Source: Pseudomonas thivervalensis (GTDB taxonomy: Bacteria; Pseudomonadota; Gammaproteobacteria; Pseudomonadales; Pseudomonadaceae). Taken from it: a stretch of 64,000 nucleotides of DNA. The DNA lies in assembly GCF_001269655.1 (NCBI RefSeq), contig NZ_LHVE01000014.1:1-64000 (forward strand), in the 5' to 3' direction. The translations under genes were made by a program, and so were the position numbers. Positions 26,903 through 35,294 of this stretch are shown one piece after another (positions within the stretch are counted from its first letter, which is position 1; each line of letters opens with the position of its first letter). The notes beneath the pieces are model-generated. The model did no database searches, was not told the origin of the DNA, and saw only the letters and a list, made by a program, of their open reading frames with translations.

Positions 26903-28177
26903 ATGAAAAAAATGATGCTCAAAACCACCCTCGGCCTTGCCGTTACCTTGGCATCCACGCAACTTTTCGCCAGTGGTTTTGCCTTGAACGAACAAAGCAT
27001 CAGTGGCATGGGCACTGGTTTCGCAGGTCGTTCTTCCTCTGCCGATGACGCCAGCACCGTGTTTGGTAACCCGGCCGGCATGTCGCGCCTCAAGCGCCAG
27101 CAAGTCACCGGTGGTTTCGCCGCCATTGATGCCTCCACCGATATCGACGATGCCAGCGGCACCCAATCCGGTTCCAACAAGGGCGACATGGTCCCGCTCA
27201 CCGGCGTCCCGATGGGTTATTACGTCAAGCCTATCGATGATCAATGGGCTTTCGGCCTGGGTGTCTACGCACCGTTCGGCTTGATCACCGATTATGAAAA
27301 CGGCTTCCAGGGCCGGAGTTTCGGCAGCAAGAGCGAAGTGAAAGTCGTCACGTTCCAGCCAACCGTCAGCTATGCCTTCAACGACAAGGTCTCGATCGGT
27401 TTCGGCCCGACCATCAACCGTATTTCCGGCAGCCTGGAATCGCAGCTCGGCGTACCAGGCCTGCCTGAGGCCGGCGTGGAGATCAAGGGTGACGACATCG
27501 GCTACGGCTACAACATTGGCGTGCTGGTCCAGGCAACGGACACCACTCGTGTCGGCCTGACCTACCATTCCAAAGTCAAGTACAAGCTTGAAGGCCACAC
27601 GGAAGTGAACCCGGGCGCCGGTACACCTGGCTTCCTGCTTACCGACGGTCGCTACGACGCTTCGCTGGACATCACCACCCCTGAATCGGTCGACCTTTCG
27701 GTTACCCAGCAAATCAATGATGCCTGGACCGTCTACGCCGGCAGCACCTGGACTCGCTGGAGCCGCCTGAAAGAAATCACCGTGGAAAACGAAGGCACCG
27801 GCAGCGGCGGCGGCTTACTGAACCCTGCTCTCGGCACCATCACCGAAGAGCAGAACTGGCATGACACCTGGGCCTACGCCATCGGTACCTCCTACCAGTT
27901 GAACAAGCAGTGGGTATTGCGTACCGGCCTGACCTTCGATCAGGCACCGACCAACAACACTGACCGTTCGCCACGCATCCCGACCGGCGACCGGACCATC
28001 TTCAGCCTGGGCGCCGGCTGGAGCCCAACCGAAGACCTGACCATCGACGTGGCTTATTCCTACCTCAAGGAAGAAAAAGTCAACGTCAGCGGCAACAATG
28101 CCCTCGGCCAGTCCTACAACGCCAAATACGAAAACAGCGCCAACGGTTTTGGTGTGGGTGCAACCTACCGCTTCTGA
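26903..28177 (+). CDS. fadL: FadL/OmpP1-family outer-membrane fatty-acid channel
   Basis: A 424-residue protein with a signal peptide (cleavage after LFA, mature SGFALNEQSISGMG). The N-terminal hatch contains STVFGNPAGMSRL, the NPA plug motif of FadL. The rest alternates beta-strands ending in Phe (GVGATYRF), as expected for a 14-strand outer-membrane barrel. FadL proteins move long-chain fatty acids or other hydrophobic compounds across the outer membrane by lateral diffusion. CAGGAG lies nine bases before the ATG. It is monocistronic with a bidirectional terminator after it. Confidence 0.93.
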   Translation: MKKMMLKTTLGLAVTLASTQLFASGFALNEQSISGMGTGFAGRSSSADDASTVFGNPAGMSRLKRQQVTGGFAAIDASTDIDDASGTQSGSNKGDMVPLTGVPMGYYVKPIDDQWAFGLGVYAPFGLITDYENGFQGRSFGSKSEVKVVTFQPTVSYAFNDKVSIGFGPTINRISGSLESQLGVPGLPEAGVEIKGDDIGYGYNIGVLVQATDTTRVGLTYHSKVKYKLEGHTEVNPGAGTPGFLLTDGRYDASLDITTPESVDLSVTQQINDAWTVYAGSTWTRWSRLKEITVENEGTGSGGGLLNPALGTITEEQNWHDTWAYAIGTSYQLNKQWVLRTGLTFDQAPTNNTDRSPRIPTGDRTIFSLGAGWSPTEDLTIDVAYSYLKEEKVNVSGNNALGQSYNAKYENSANGFGVGATYRF

Positions 28178-28213
28178 TAATTCACGGCGAACCTGAACCT
28201 CTCGCCACCTGAA

Positions 28214-28254
28214 GCAAAAAAAGCCCCGCTCTCTGCAAAGAAGCGGGGCTTTTT
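28214..28254. terminator. bidirectional terminator between fadL and gpx
   Basis: AAAAAAAGCCCCGCT-loop-AGCGGGGCTTTTT: A-tract and T-tract flank a GC stem, so it works for both convergent genes. Confidence 0.92.
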
Positions 28255-28266
28255 CGTGGCCAGCAA

Positions 28267-28818
28267 TCAGGGTTGGGAGGCAATGGCCGTCTCTACCGCC
28301 TTGATGAAATCGGGATCGTCAGGCTTGATCCGGCTGGAAAAACTGCCAACGACTTTACCCTGGCGGTCCACCACATATTTGTAGAAATTCCATTTCGGCG
28401 CGCCGGATTGTTCAGCCAGGTGCTTGAACAGCGGTATCGCATCCGCACCACGTACGGGCTGCGGTTCGGTCATGGTAAAGGTCACGCCGTAATTGACGTA
28501 GCAGACCTTGGCGGTTTCAGCACCGTCCTTGGCTTCCTGCTTGAAGTCATTGGACGGCACCCCCAACACTTGCAGCCCTTGGTCCTTGTAGCGCTGGTTG
28601 AGCGCCTCGAGGCCTTTGAATTGCGGGGCAAACCCACAGAAGCTGGCGGTGTTGACCACCACCAGTGGCTTGCCGGCGAAGCGTTGGCACAAATCAACGG
28701 TTTCCTTGGCCCGCAGTTTGGGCAACGAACCCTCCAGCAACGGCGGGCAACCCGCGGCCCAGACGTGCCCGGTCACAGCCAACAACAGGGCGGGAACAGC
28801 AAACCAGCGCATCAACAT
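28267..28818 (-). CDS. periplasmic glutathione-peroxidase-family protein
   Basis: A 183-residue protein with a cleavable signal peptide (to about residue 22, HVWA-AGCP). The peroxidase core has VVNTASFCGFAPQFKGLEAL with the reactive Cys near 61, LGVPSNDFKQE, and WNFYKYVVDRQGKVV with the catalytic Trp. It is a thiol-type (Cys, not selenocysteine) member that probably uses thioredoxin-like donors in the periplasm to reduce peroxides. AAGGAC lies upstream of the ATG. Confidence 0.9.
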   Translation of the reverse strand: MLMRWFAVPALLLAVTGHVWAAGCPPLLEGSLPKLRAKETVDLCQRFAGKPLVVVNTASFCGFAPQFKGLEALNQRYKDQGLQVLGVPSNDFKQEAKDGAETAKVCYVNYGVTFTMTEPQPVRGADAIPLFKHLAEQSGAPKWNFYKYVVDRQGKVVGSFSSRIKPDDPDFIKAVETAIASQP

Positions 28819-28885
28819 GTCGGTATGTCCTTAAAAACCTGTCAGACCACGACGTTACTCCCCCACGCCTGACGCCGTCCATTGC

Positions 28886-29005
28886 TCAACACGTGCCCAT
28901 GCCCAACTGCATCAAGGCCAACCCGCCCTGATGCCAGCCCCACCAGGCGAACGCCAGCAGCAGGCCGGCGCCGACCGCGATCAACCACGGGCCGACGCGA
29001 CTCAT
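28886..29005 (-). CDS. 39-residue single-helix membrane protein, coupled to the MFS gene
   Basis: A short gene whose ATG (29005-29003) overlaps the stop codon of the MFS gene as ATGA. The product starts MSRVGPWLIAVGAGLLLAF, then AWWGWHQGGLALMQLGMGTC, so it has one membrane helix (residues 6-23) and a short tail ending in Cys. The overlap and strand agreement argue for translational coupling and a real product. It may be an accessory subunit of the transporter; that role is inference. Confidence 0.6.
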   Translation of the reverse strand: MSRVGPWLIAVGAGLLLAFAWWGWHQGGLALMQLGMGTC

Positions 29006-30210
29006 GCCGCACCGACCTGGACTTGCAGGCGCGCCACCGGACGTTCACGCACCGGCCAATTCAACGCCGCTGCCAACAGGCTGAGCAGGATCGATACCTG
29101 CCAGATCAAGTCGTAGCTGCCGGTGCGGTCGTACACCACGCCGCCCAGCCAACCACCGAGGAACGAGCCCAACTGATGGAACAGGAATACGATCCCACCC
29201 AACATCGACAGATTTCGAACACCAAACAGGGTCGCCACCGTGCCGTTGGTCAACGGCACCGTCGACAGCCACAAAACGCCCATCGCCATGCCGAACAGGT
29301 ACGCCGTGGTGGTCGTCACTGGCAACCACAGGAACAGACCGATCACCACCGCCCGCATCAGGTACAACCCGGTCAACAGGCGCGGCTTGGACATCCGCCC
29401 ACCCAGCCAACCGGCGGTGTAGGTACCAAAGATGTTAAACAGCCCGACCAGGGCCAGCACAGTGGTGCCGACACTGGCGGGCAGGTGTTGGTCCACCAGA
29501 TAGGCCGGCAGGTGTATTCCGATGAAAACCACTTGGAAACCACAGACAAAAAAGCCCACGGCCAACAGCCAGAAACCCGAATGACTGCACGCCTCGCGCA
29601 AGGCCTCGGCCAGGGTCTGTTCATGACCGACGACCGGCAACGGCGCGTCCTTGAGCATGCTGACCAACGGCACGATCAACGCCACCAGCAGCCCCAGCGC
29701 CAGCAACGCCGCCGACCAACCGAGCCAGCCGATCAGCCCCAGCGTACCCGGTAGCATGGCGAACTGGCCGAAGGAACCGGCGGCGCTGGCGATACCCATG
29801 CCCATGCTGCGCTTTTCCGGCGGCACGGCACGTCCGACCACGCCCAGGATCACCGAGAAGGACGTACCCGACAGACCGATGCCAATCAAAAGGCCCGCGC
29901 TCAGCGACAACGACCATGGCGAATCGGCCATGCCCATGAACACCAGGCCGAGTGCGTAGAGCACACCGCCAATCAGCACCACTTTCGCCGCACCGAAGCG
30001 GTCGGCCAGCGCGCCGGTGAACGGCTGCGCCAGGCCCCAGATCAGGTTCTGCAAGGCAATGGCGAAGGCGAACACCTCACGGCCCCAGCCGAAATCGGCA
30101 CTCATGGGCGCCAGAAACAAGCCGAAGCCATGCCGCACGCCCAGGGACAACGCCAGGATCAGCGCGCTGCCCACCAGGACCCAACCACAGGTACGCCACA
30201 TCGATGTCAT
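29002..30210 (-). CDS. MFS transporter (oxalate/formate-like 12-TM type) under MarR control
   Basis: A 402-residue protein from the ATG at 30210, with GGAG upstream. It has twelve membrane helices. Motifs include GVRHGFGLFLAPMSADFGWGRE near the N-terminus and GALADRFGAAKVVL (MFS motif A), and the C-terminal half holds LFHQLGSFLGGWLGGVVYDRTG, typical of monocarboxylate/oxalate-formate-type transporters. A palindromic site (30224-30239) upstream also occurs before the adjacent marR gene, which reads in the same direction. The 39-residue gene follows with a four-base overlap. Substrate unknown. Confidence 0.87.
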   Translation of the reverse strand: MTSMWRTCGWVLVGSALILALSLGVRHGFGLFLAPMSADFGWGREVFAFAIALQNLIWGLAQPFTGALADRFGAAKVVLIGGVLYALGLVFMGMADSPWSLSLSAGLLIGIGLSGTSFSVILGVVGRAVPPEKRSMGMGIASAAGSFGQFAMLPGTLGLIGWLGWSAALLALGLLVALIVPLVSMLKDAPLPVVGHEQTLAEALREACSHSGFWLLAVGFFVCGFQVVFIGIHLPAYLVDQHLPASVGTTVLALVGLFNIFGTYTAGWLGGRMSKPRLLTGLYLMRAVVIGLFLWLPVTTTTAYLFGMAMGVLWLSTVPLTNGTVATLFGVRNLSMLGGIVFLFHQLGSFLGGWLGGVVYDRTGSYDLIWQVSILLSLLAAALNWPVRERPVARLQVQVGAA

Positions 30211-30222
30211 TCTTGTTCTCCA

Positions 30223-30239
30223 GTCGCGGGTATATACCC
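30223..30239. promoter_or_regulatory. MarR operator copy 1 (before the MFS gene)
   Basis: AGTCGCGGGTATATACCC contains the perfect palindrome GGGTATATACCC (30228-30239), 18 bases before the MFS start. The same AGTCGCGGGTATATAC occurs in reverse orientation before marR. Confidence 0.75.
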
Positions 30240-30262
30240 ACTTATCATCGGACGAACCGGCT

Positions 30263-30667
30263 TCACGCCAGCTCATCCAGCAAGGCCAGCAAGGTCGCGC
30301 GTTTTTCCGCGCCCAGCTTGTCGATCAGTTTCTGTTGCGCCGCTTCCCAGGCCGGCAGCGCTGCGGCCAACCGGGCCCGCCCCGCGTCCGTGAGCACGAC
30401 GATGCGGTTACGCAGGTCGTCACCCTCGGCCAACGCCACCAGCCCCTCGCCCTCCAGCACCCGCAGGTTGCGCCCCAGGGTGCTGCGGTCCAAGCCCATG
30501 GCCTCGGCCAGGGAAGAAATACTTGGCTGGTCCAGGCGCGCCAGGTTGTTCAGTAAAGAATACTGGGCAACGTTGATCCCGAAGCCGTCGAGGGCGCCGT
30601 CGTAATACCTGCTGACGCCACGTGCGGCACGACGCAGGTTGATGCACAGACATTGGGAAGGAAGCAT
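30263..30667 (-). CDS. MarR-family regulator
   Basis: A 134-residue protein with the MarR winged helix: LDQPSISSLAEAMGLDRSTLGRNLR as the recognition helix region and GDDLRNRIVVLTDAGRA as the wing. MarR proteins are dimeric repressors released by small aromatic or oxidising ligands. No ribosome site precedes the ATG; the operator overlaps that region, suggesting a very short leader and tight autorepression. It stands directly upstream of the MFS gene on the same strand, and both are preceded by the same palindrome. Confidence 0.88.
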   Translation of the reverse strand: MLPSQCLCINLRRAARGVSRYYDGALDGFGINVAQYSLLNNLARLDQPSISSLAEAMGLDRSTLGRNLRVLEGEGLVALAEGDDLRNRIVVLTDAGRARLAAALPAWEAAQQKLIDKLGAEKRATLLALLDELA

Positions 30668-30669
30668 GA

Positions 30670-30689
30670 TGCGTGTATATACCCGCGAC
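30670..30689. promoter_or_regulatory. MarR operator copy 2 (before marR)
   Basis: On the minus strand this reads AGTCGCGGGTATATACAC, sharing 16 consecutive bases with copy 1. It lies three to twenty bases before the marR ATG, where it would cover the promoter or transcript start. Confidence 0.72.
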
Positions 30690-30739
30690 TAAGTGAATGC
30701 AAATTTAAATGAACGCTGTCCTGTCGACAAGATCCGGAT

Positions 30740-31471
30740 TCAACTCACCGCCAAGGCGACCAGAACGGCCGTTTCCAGCAACTCCAGCAAGGCGCCCGCC
30801 GTATCCCCGGTGCAGCCCTGCAACCTGCGCAGCATCATCCGTCGCAACCCGATGAAGACCAACGCGGCCACGACCAACGTCAACAGCCCGGCCCACCCCA
30901 ACAGCAGCAGGCAGCCCAGCGCGCAGGCAGCCAACACCTGCCAGCCCGAACGTCGCGGCAGGTGGTCGGCCAGCGCTTGGCCCAACCCACCGGCACGCAC
31001 ATAGGGCGTTGTCAGGAACAACCCCAGCAATGCGCCACGCCCCAGCATCGGCACGATGAGCAATGCCAAGGCCTGCTTCTGCTCGATCAACGCCACCAGC
31101 GCAGCCCATTTGAGCAGCAGCACCACCACCAGCGTCACGACGGCAATCGGCCCGCTGCGCGGATCCTTCATGATCAGCAGCGTCCGTTCGCGATCGCCGA
31201 AACCACCGAGCCACGCATCGGCGCTGTCGGCCAGGCCATCCAGGTGCAACCCTCCGCTAAGCAGCACCCATGCCGTCAGCAGCAGCGCGGCATGAAGCAG
31301 CAACGGCGCGCCGAGCAATAGCGAATCCAATGCCCATAACAGCCCACCGAACACTAGCCCCACCAGCGGATAGAACAACAGCGAACGGCCCAGTTGTCCG
31401 GGCTCGGGCATGCCGGGCAGGCGAACCGGCAGGCTGCTGAGAAATTGCAGGGCGATCCAGAAGGGCAACAT
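30740..31471 (-). CDS. cobS: adenosylcobinamide-GDP ribazoletransferase (cobalamin synthase)
   Basis: A 243-residue integral membrane protein (six or seven helices). GGLHLDGLADSADAW is the family signature, with the Asp residues that bind Mg2+ and the diphosphate, and LLIMKDPRSGPIAV follows. CobS joins adenosylcobinamide-GDP to alpha-ribazole (phosphate), the last assembly step of B12. The ATG at 31471 has GGAG five bases ahead; a GTG two codons up, overlapping cobC's stop, is also possible. Last gene of the cobalamin operon. Confidence 0.94.
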   Translation of the reverse strand: MLPFWIALQFLSSLPVRLPGMPEPGQLGRSLLFYPLVGLVFGGLLWALDSLLLGAPLLLHAALLLTAWVLLSGGLHLDGLADSADAWLGGFGDRERTLLIMKDPRSGPIAVVTLVVVLLLKWAALVALIEQKQALALLIVPMLGRGALLGLFLTTPYVRAGGLGQALADHLPRRSGWQVLAACALGCLLLLGWAGLLTLVVAALVFIGLRRMMLRRLQGCTGDTAGALLELLETAVLVALAVS

Positions 31472-31473
31472 CG

Positions 31474-32049
31474 TCACTCCGCCTCTTTGAGCGCTAAACC
31501 CGCCGACACCGCCAAAGAAAACAGCGCGCCATGACCGACTTCGACGTTGAGCAACTGCTCCCGAGGCAGGCCACGGGCCTGGGCCAGCAGCAGGCGCATC
31601 ACGCCCCCGTGGCTGACCAGCAAGACCCGCTGACCGGCATAGGCCGCGTGCAGGCGCTCGACCGCCGCCAGGACGCGGCTGGAAAATGCCAGCACCGGCT
31701 CACCATCGGGCGGCGTGAAGGCATAGGGATCGGCCCAGAACTGGCCCAGTGCCTCGGCATCGGTGTCCATCAGCGCTACCGCACTACGCCCTTCCCAGGC
31801 GCCAAAATGCAGCTCTTGCAGGTCTTTGTCCAAGTGCACTGGCACGTTGAGCCGGGCGCCGAGTTGCTCGGCGAAACGGGCGCAGCGCTGCAAGGGCGAG
31901 CTCACCAGGCGATCCCAGGGCCCGCCTTGCTCGACAGCCGCGTGCATCTGCTCCCAGCCCTTGGTCGTCAAGGCATCGTCGAGGCTGCCGCGCAAGCCGC
32001 CGCCCAGCTCGGTTTCGCCATGACGCAGCAGGTCCAGGCGCAAGGTCAT
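31474..32049 (-). CDS. cobC: alpha-ribazole-5'-phosphate phosphatase (histidine phosphatase)
   Basis: A 191-residue histidine-phosphatase-superfamily protein with the catalytic LRHGETE motif at residues 8-14, the proton-donor Glu in LQELHFGAWEG, and the second catalytic His in VSHGGVMR. In this operon it dephosphorylates alpha-ribazole-phosphate or cobalamin-5'-phosphate during nucleotide-loop assembly. It overlaps cobT by four bases. The family also has phosphoglycerate mutases, but the context settles the role. Confidence 0.92.
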   Translation of the reverse strand: MTLRLDLLRHGETELGGGLRGSLDDALTTKGWEQMHAAVEQGGPWDRLVSSPLQRCARFAEQLGARLNVPVHLDKDLQELHFGAWEGRSAVALMDTDAEALGQFWADPYAFTPPDGEPVLAFSSRVLAAVERLHAAYAGQRVLLVSHGGVMRLLLAQARGLPREQLLNVEVGHGALFSLAVSAGLALKEAE

Positions 32050-33101
32050 GCCGGACGATCCGCCACGGCCGCTTCGGCAAAGGTCGCCATTTGCCCGTGC
32101 AGGTCACAGGCCAGGCGCAACAACGGCACCGCCAACGCCGCGCCACTGCCCTCGCCCAGGCGCAGGCGGAGATCCAGCAGCGGTTCGGCGCCGAGGGTTT
32201 CCAGCACGTGACGATGGCCCGGCTCGGCACCGCGATGGCCAAACAGCAACCACGGTCGGCACGCGGGGTTGAGGCGTACCGCCACCAGGGCCGCGACGCT
32301 GCAGATGAAGCCATCCACCAGCACGGCGACGCCCTGCTGGGCACAGGCCAGGTACGCACCGACCAACGCGGCGATTTCAAAACCGCCGAGGTTGTACAGG
32401 GTCTGCAACGGGTCGTTGCCTTGGGCGGCGTGCAGCGCCAGGGCCCGCTCGATCACCTGGGCTTTGTGGCTGACACCCGCAGCGTCCAACCCCGTGCCCG
32501 GCCCCACCAGATGCGCCACCGGGCATTCGAGCAAAGCGCAGGCCAGGGCGCTGGCGGCCGTGGTGTTGCCGATGCCCATCTCGCCGCCGATGAACAATTG
32601 CGCCCCGGCCGCGACGGCACGCAGCACACTGTCGCGCCCGGCATGCAGGGCCTGCTCGCCCTGGCTCAATGTCATGGCCGGGCCCTGGGCGAAATTCGCC
32701 GTGCCCGGCCCGACGTTCAGGTGCCGCACACCGGGCAGGTCCAGCGCAGGCGTGACGGTGCCGAGGTCGACCACTTCCAGGGACGCGCCCAGTTGCCGCG
32801 CCAGGACGCTGATGGCCGCGCCACCGCTGACGAAGTTGAGCAACATTTGCCCGGTGACCTCTTGGGGATAGGCCGATACGCCCTCGGCGACCACGCCGTG
32901 GTCGCCGGCGAAAATCGCGATCCACAGCCGGTCCAGGCTTGGCTTGACCTGCCCTTGCAGGCCCGCCAGTTGCACTGCCACCGATTCCAGCCGCCCCAGG
33001 GAGCCGGCCGGCTTGGTCAGCTGTTGCTGACGGGCCGCGGCCAGTTCCAGTGCTTGGTTATCGACGGGCTTGCACGGGTCCAGCCACCAGCGATGATTCA
33101 T
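32046..33101 (-). CDS. cobT: nicotinate-nucleotide:dimethylbenzimidazole phosphoribosyltransferase
   Basis: A 351-residue protein starting MNHRWWLDPCKPVDNQAL. Signatures are TKPAGSLGRLE, IFAGDHGV, FIGGEMGIGNTTAASAL, and RLGEGSGAALAVPLL, the last carrying the catalytic Glu. It transfers phosphoribose from NaMN to DMB, giving alpha-ribazole phosphate, using the DMB made by BluB in the same operon. It overlaps cobU and cobC by four bases each. The usual length is about 350 residues. Confidence 0.96.
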   Translation of the reverse strand: MNHRWWLDPCKPVDNQALELAAARQQQLTKPAGSLGRLESVAVQLAGLQGQVKPSLDRLWIAIFAGDHGVVAEGVSAYPQEVTGQMLLNFVSGGAAISVLARQLGASLEVVDLGTVTPALDLPGVRHLNVGPGTANFAQGPAMTLSQGEQALHAGRDSVLRAVAAGAQLFIGGEMGIGNTTAASALACALLECPVAHLVGPGTGLDAAGVSHKAQVIERALALHAAQGNDPLQTLYNLGGFEIAALVGAYLACAQQGVAVLVDGFICSVAALVAVRLNPACRPWLLFGHRGAEPGHRHVLETLGAEPLLDLRLRLGEGSGAALAVPLLRLACDLHGQMATFAEAAVADRPA

Positions 33102-33619
33102 AACGCAGTACCTTTGAGAGTCAGGGGCAGGCCGGCGACGGTCAGCACGACGCGCTGACAACGTTCGGCCAGGGCTTGATGCAGCCAACCGGCTTCATCG
33201 ACGTAACGGCGAGTCAGCTCGCCCAGCGGCACGACACCCATGCCGGTTTCGTTGCTGACAAAAATGATCTCCCCAGGCAGCGCGGCCAAGCTGTCCAGCA
33301 GCGCTTCGCGTTCGGCGTTCAGTTGCTCGGGAGCGTCGAGCATCAGCAGGTTGGTCAGCCACAAGGTCAGGCAATCCACCAACAGGCATTGCCCGGGGGC
33401 GGCGTTTTCCCGCAGCACCCGGGCCAGGGCCAAGGGCTCTTCCACCAGCGCCCATTCGGCCGGCCGGCGGGTGCGGTGCTGGGCGATACGCGCGTTCATC
33501 TCGCCGTCCAAGGGTTGGCTGGTGGCGATGTAGGTCACCGGCAAACCGGTGTCTGTCGCGAGTTTTTCGGCCAGGCGACTCTTGCCGGAGCGGGCGCCGC
33601 CGAGGATCAGTTGCAGCAT
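33098..33619 (-). CDS. cobU: adenosylcobinamide kinase / cobinamide-phosphate guanylyltransferase
   Basis: A 173-residue protein with P-loop GGARSGKSRLAEKLA (residues 7-21). The guanylylated His is in IAQHRTRRP, and the LVDCLTLWLTNLL and FVSNETGMGVVP segments are conserved. It phosphorylates adenosylcobinamide and adds GMP, preparing the corrinoid for CobS. It is also called CobP in P. denitrificans. It starts the distal part of the operon after a 223-base gap with three REP elements. Confidence 0.95.
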   Translation of the reverse strand: MLQLILGGARSGKSRLAEKLATDTGLPVTYIATSQPLDGEMNARIAQHRTRRPAEWALVEEPLALARVLRENAAPGQCLLVDCLTLWLTNLLMLDAPEQLNAEREALLDSLAALPGEIIFVSNETGMGVVPLGELTRRYVDEAGWLHQALAERCQRVVLTVAGLPLTLKGTAL

Positions 33620-33644
33620 GGGTCATTACCTTTTATTTGGCGCT

Positions 33645-33824
33645 ATCGCGAGCAAGCTCGCTCCCACAGGGGCTTGTGTATACCCATAAATCCAATGTGG
33701 GGACATGGGCTGGTGGTGTTGCTGCCGGCCCCATCGCGAGCAGGCTCGCTCCCACAGTTGATTTAGGTGTGCCTGAATTCTGTGATCATCAAAGATCCTA
33801 TGTGGGAGCGAGCTTGCTCGCGAT
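33645..33824. repeat. three family-A REP elements between cobQ and cobU
   Basis: Copies at 33645-33668 and 33733-33756 are in one orientation, and 33801-33824 is in the other. This gap of 223 bases is the only real break in the otherwise overlapping cobalamin operon and could lower or uncouple expression of the last four genes. Confidence 0.92.
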
Positions 33825-33842
33825 GAGGCCGGTACAGCCACC

Positions 33843-35294
33843 TCAAATCCCACAAAGCTCACGCAACAATCCAGTATCCAGATGCCGCTCCACCAGATCC
33901 GCCAGCCGCTCGATGTCCCGCTCGCGCACCCCGTGGTAATCCACCGCCTGCACATCCTGCAACCCCGCCCAACGCAACAACGCGCAACTGGCCGCCGGTG
34001 ATTCGAACAGACCATGCAGATAAGTGCCGAACACCTGTCCGTCGAGGCTCTGGGCGCCGTCGCAACGGCCGTCTTCCAGATGCACCGCCGCGTTTTCCAG
34101 GGCCGGGCCGCTGGTCACGCCCGCGTGGATCTCGTAGCCGCTGACCTCGGCCGCTTCCAACGCCAATCGCCCGCGCACATTGCGCAATTGCTTCTCGTGT
34201 TCCAGCGTCGTTTCAAACTCCAACAGGCCCAGCCCGGCACTGGAACCGGCCGCGCCCTCCAGGCCCAACGGGTCGTGGACCTGTTGGCCGAGCATCTGCA
34301 AACCACCGCAAATCCCCAGCAACTTTCCGCCGTAGCGCAGGTGACGATGGATCGCTGCTTCCCAACCGTTGGCGCGCAGGTAAGCCAAGTCGCTGCGCAC
34401 GCTTTTCGAGCCGGGCAAAATGATCAGGTCGGCCGGCGCAATGGCCTGACCGGGGCCGATGAATTGCAGGTCGACCTGCGGGTGCAGACGCAACGGATCG
34501 AAGTCGGTGTGGTTGCTGATGCGCGGCAAGATCGGCACCACCACCTTGAGCACTTGCTCGGCCTTGTCGATCTGGCGCTGATCGAGGCCGTCCTCGGCTT
34601 CCAGGTGTAGATCCATGACGTACGGCAACACGCCGATCACCGGCTTGCCAGTGCGCGCCTCCAACCAGTCCAGGCCCGGTTGCAGCAAGGCGATGTCGCC
34701 GCGAAAACGGTTGATGATGAAACCTTTGACCCGCGCCTGTTCGCTGGGGGACAGCAGCTCCAGCGTGCCGACCAGATGGGCGAACACCCCCCCGCGATTG
34801 ATATCGGCGATCAGCAGCACCGGGCAATCCACCGCCTCGGCAAAGCCCATGTTGGCGATGTCGCCGGCACGCAGGTTGATCTCGGCCGGCGAGCCGGCGC
34901 CTTCTACCATCACCACCGGATAGGCCGCGCTCAAGCGCGCGTGGGAGGCCAGCACGGCTTGCATCGCGATGGCTTTGTAATCGTGATAAGCCACGGCGTT
35001 CATGGTGGTGACGGCGCGGCCATGAATGATGACCTGGGCGCCGGTATCGCTGTTGGGCTTGAGCAGCACCGGGTTCATGTCGGTGTGCGGTTCGAGGCCG
35101 GCGGCCTGGGCCTGCACCGCCTGGGCGCGACCGATTTCGCCGCCGTCGGCCGTCACGGCGCTGTTGAGGGCCATGTTCTGCGGCTTGAACGGCACCACGC
35201 CCACACCCTGGCGCCTGACCCAGCGGCACAAGGCCGTGACCAGGGTACTTTTACCGGCATCGGACGTGGTGCCCTGCACCATTACTGTGGTCAT
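33843..35294 (-). CDS. cobQ: adenosylcobyric acid synthase (glutamine-hydrolysing)
   Basis: A 483-residue protein. The N-terminal ATP-binding part has VQGTTSDAGKSTLVTALCR and PFKPQNMALNSAVT. The C-terminal class I glutaminase-like domain carries KLLGICGGLQMLG with the nucleophilic Cys and a His in YLHGLFES. It amidates four side chains of adenosylcobyrinate a,c-diamide. I chose the ATG at 35294 because it gives the usual start MTTVMVQG and a four-base overlap with cobD. REP elements follow. Confidence 0.95.
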   Translation of the reverse strand: MTTVMVQGTTSDAGKSTLVTALCRWVRRQGVGVVPFKPQNMALNSAVTADGGEIGRAQAVQAQAAGLEPHTDMNPVLLKPNSDTGAQVIIHGRAVTTMNAVAYHDYKAIAMQAVLASHARLSAAYPVVMVEGAGSPAEINLRAGDIANMGFAEAVDCPVLLIADINRGGVFAHLVGTLELLSPSEQARVKGFIINRFRGDIALLQPGLDWLEARTGKPVIGVLPYVMDLHLEAEDGLDQRQIDKAEQVLKVVVPILPRISNHTDFDPLRLHPQVDLQFIGPGQAIAPADLIILPGSKSVRSDLAYLRANGWEAAIHRHLRYGGKLLGICGGLQMLGQQVHDPLGLEGAAGSSAGLGLLEFETTLEHEKQLRNVRGRLALEAAEVSGYEIHAGVTSGPALENAAVHLEDGRCDGAQSLDGQVFGTYLHGLFESPAASCALLRWAGLQDVQAVDYHGVRERDIERLADLVERHLDTGLLRELCGI

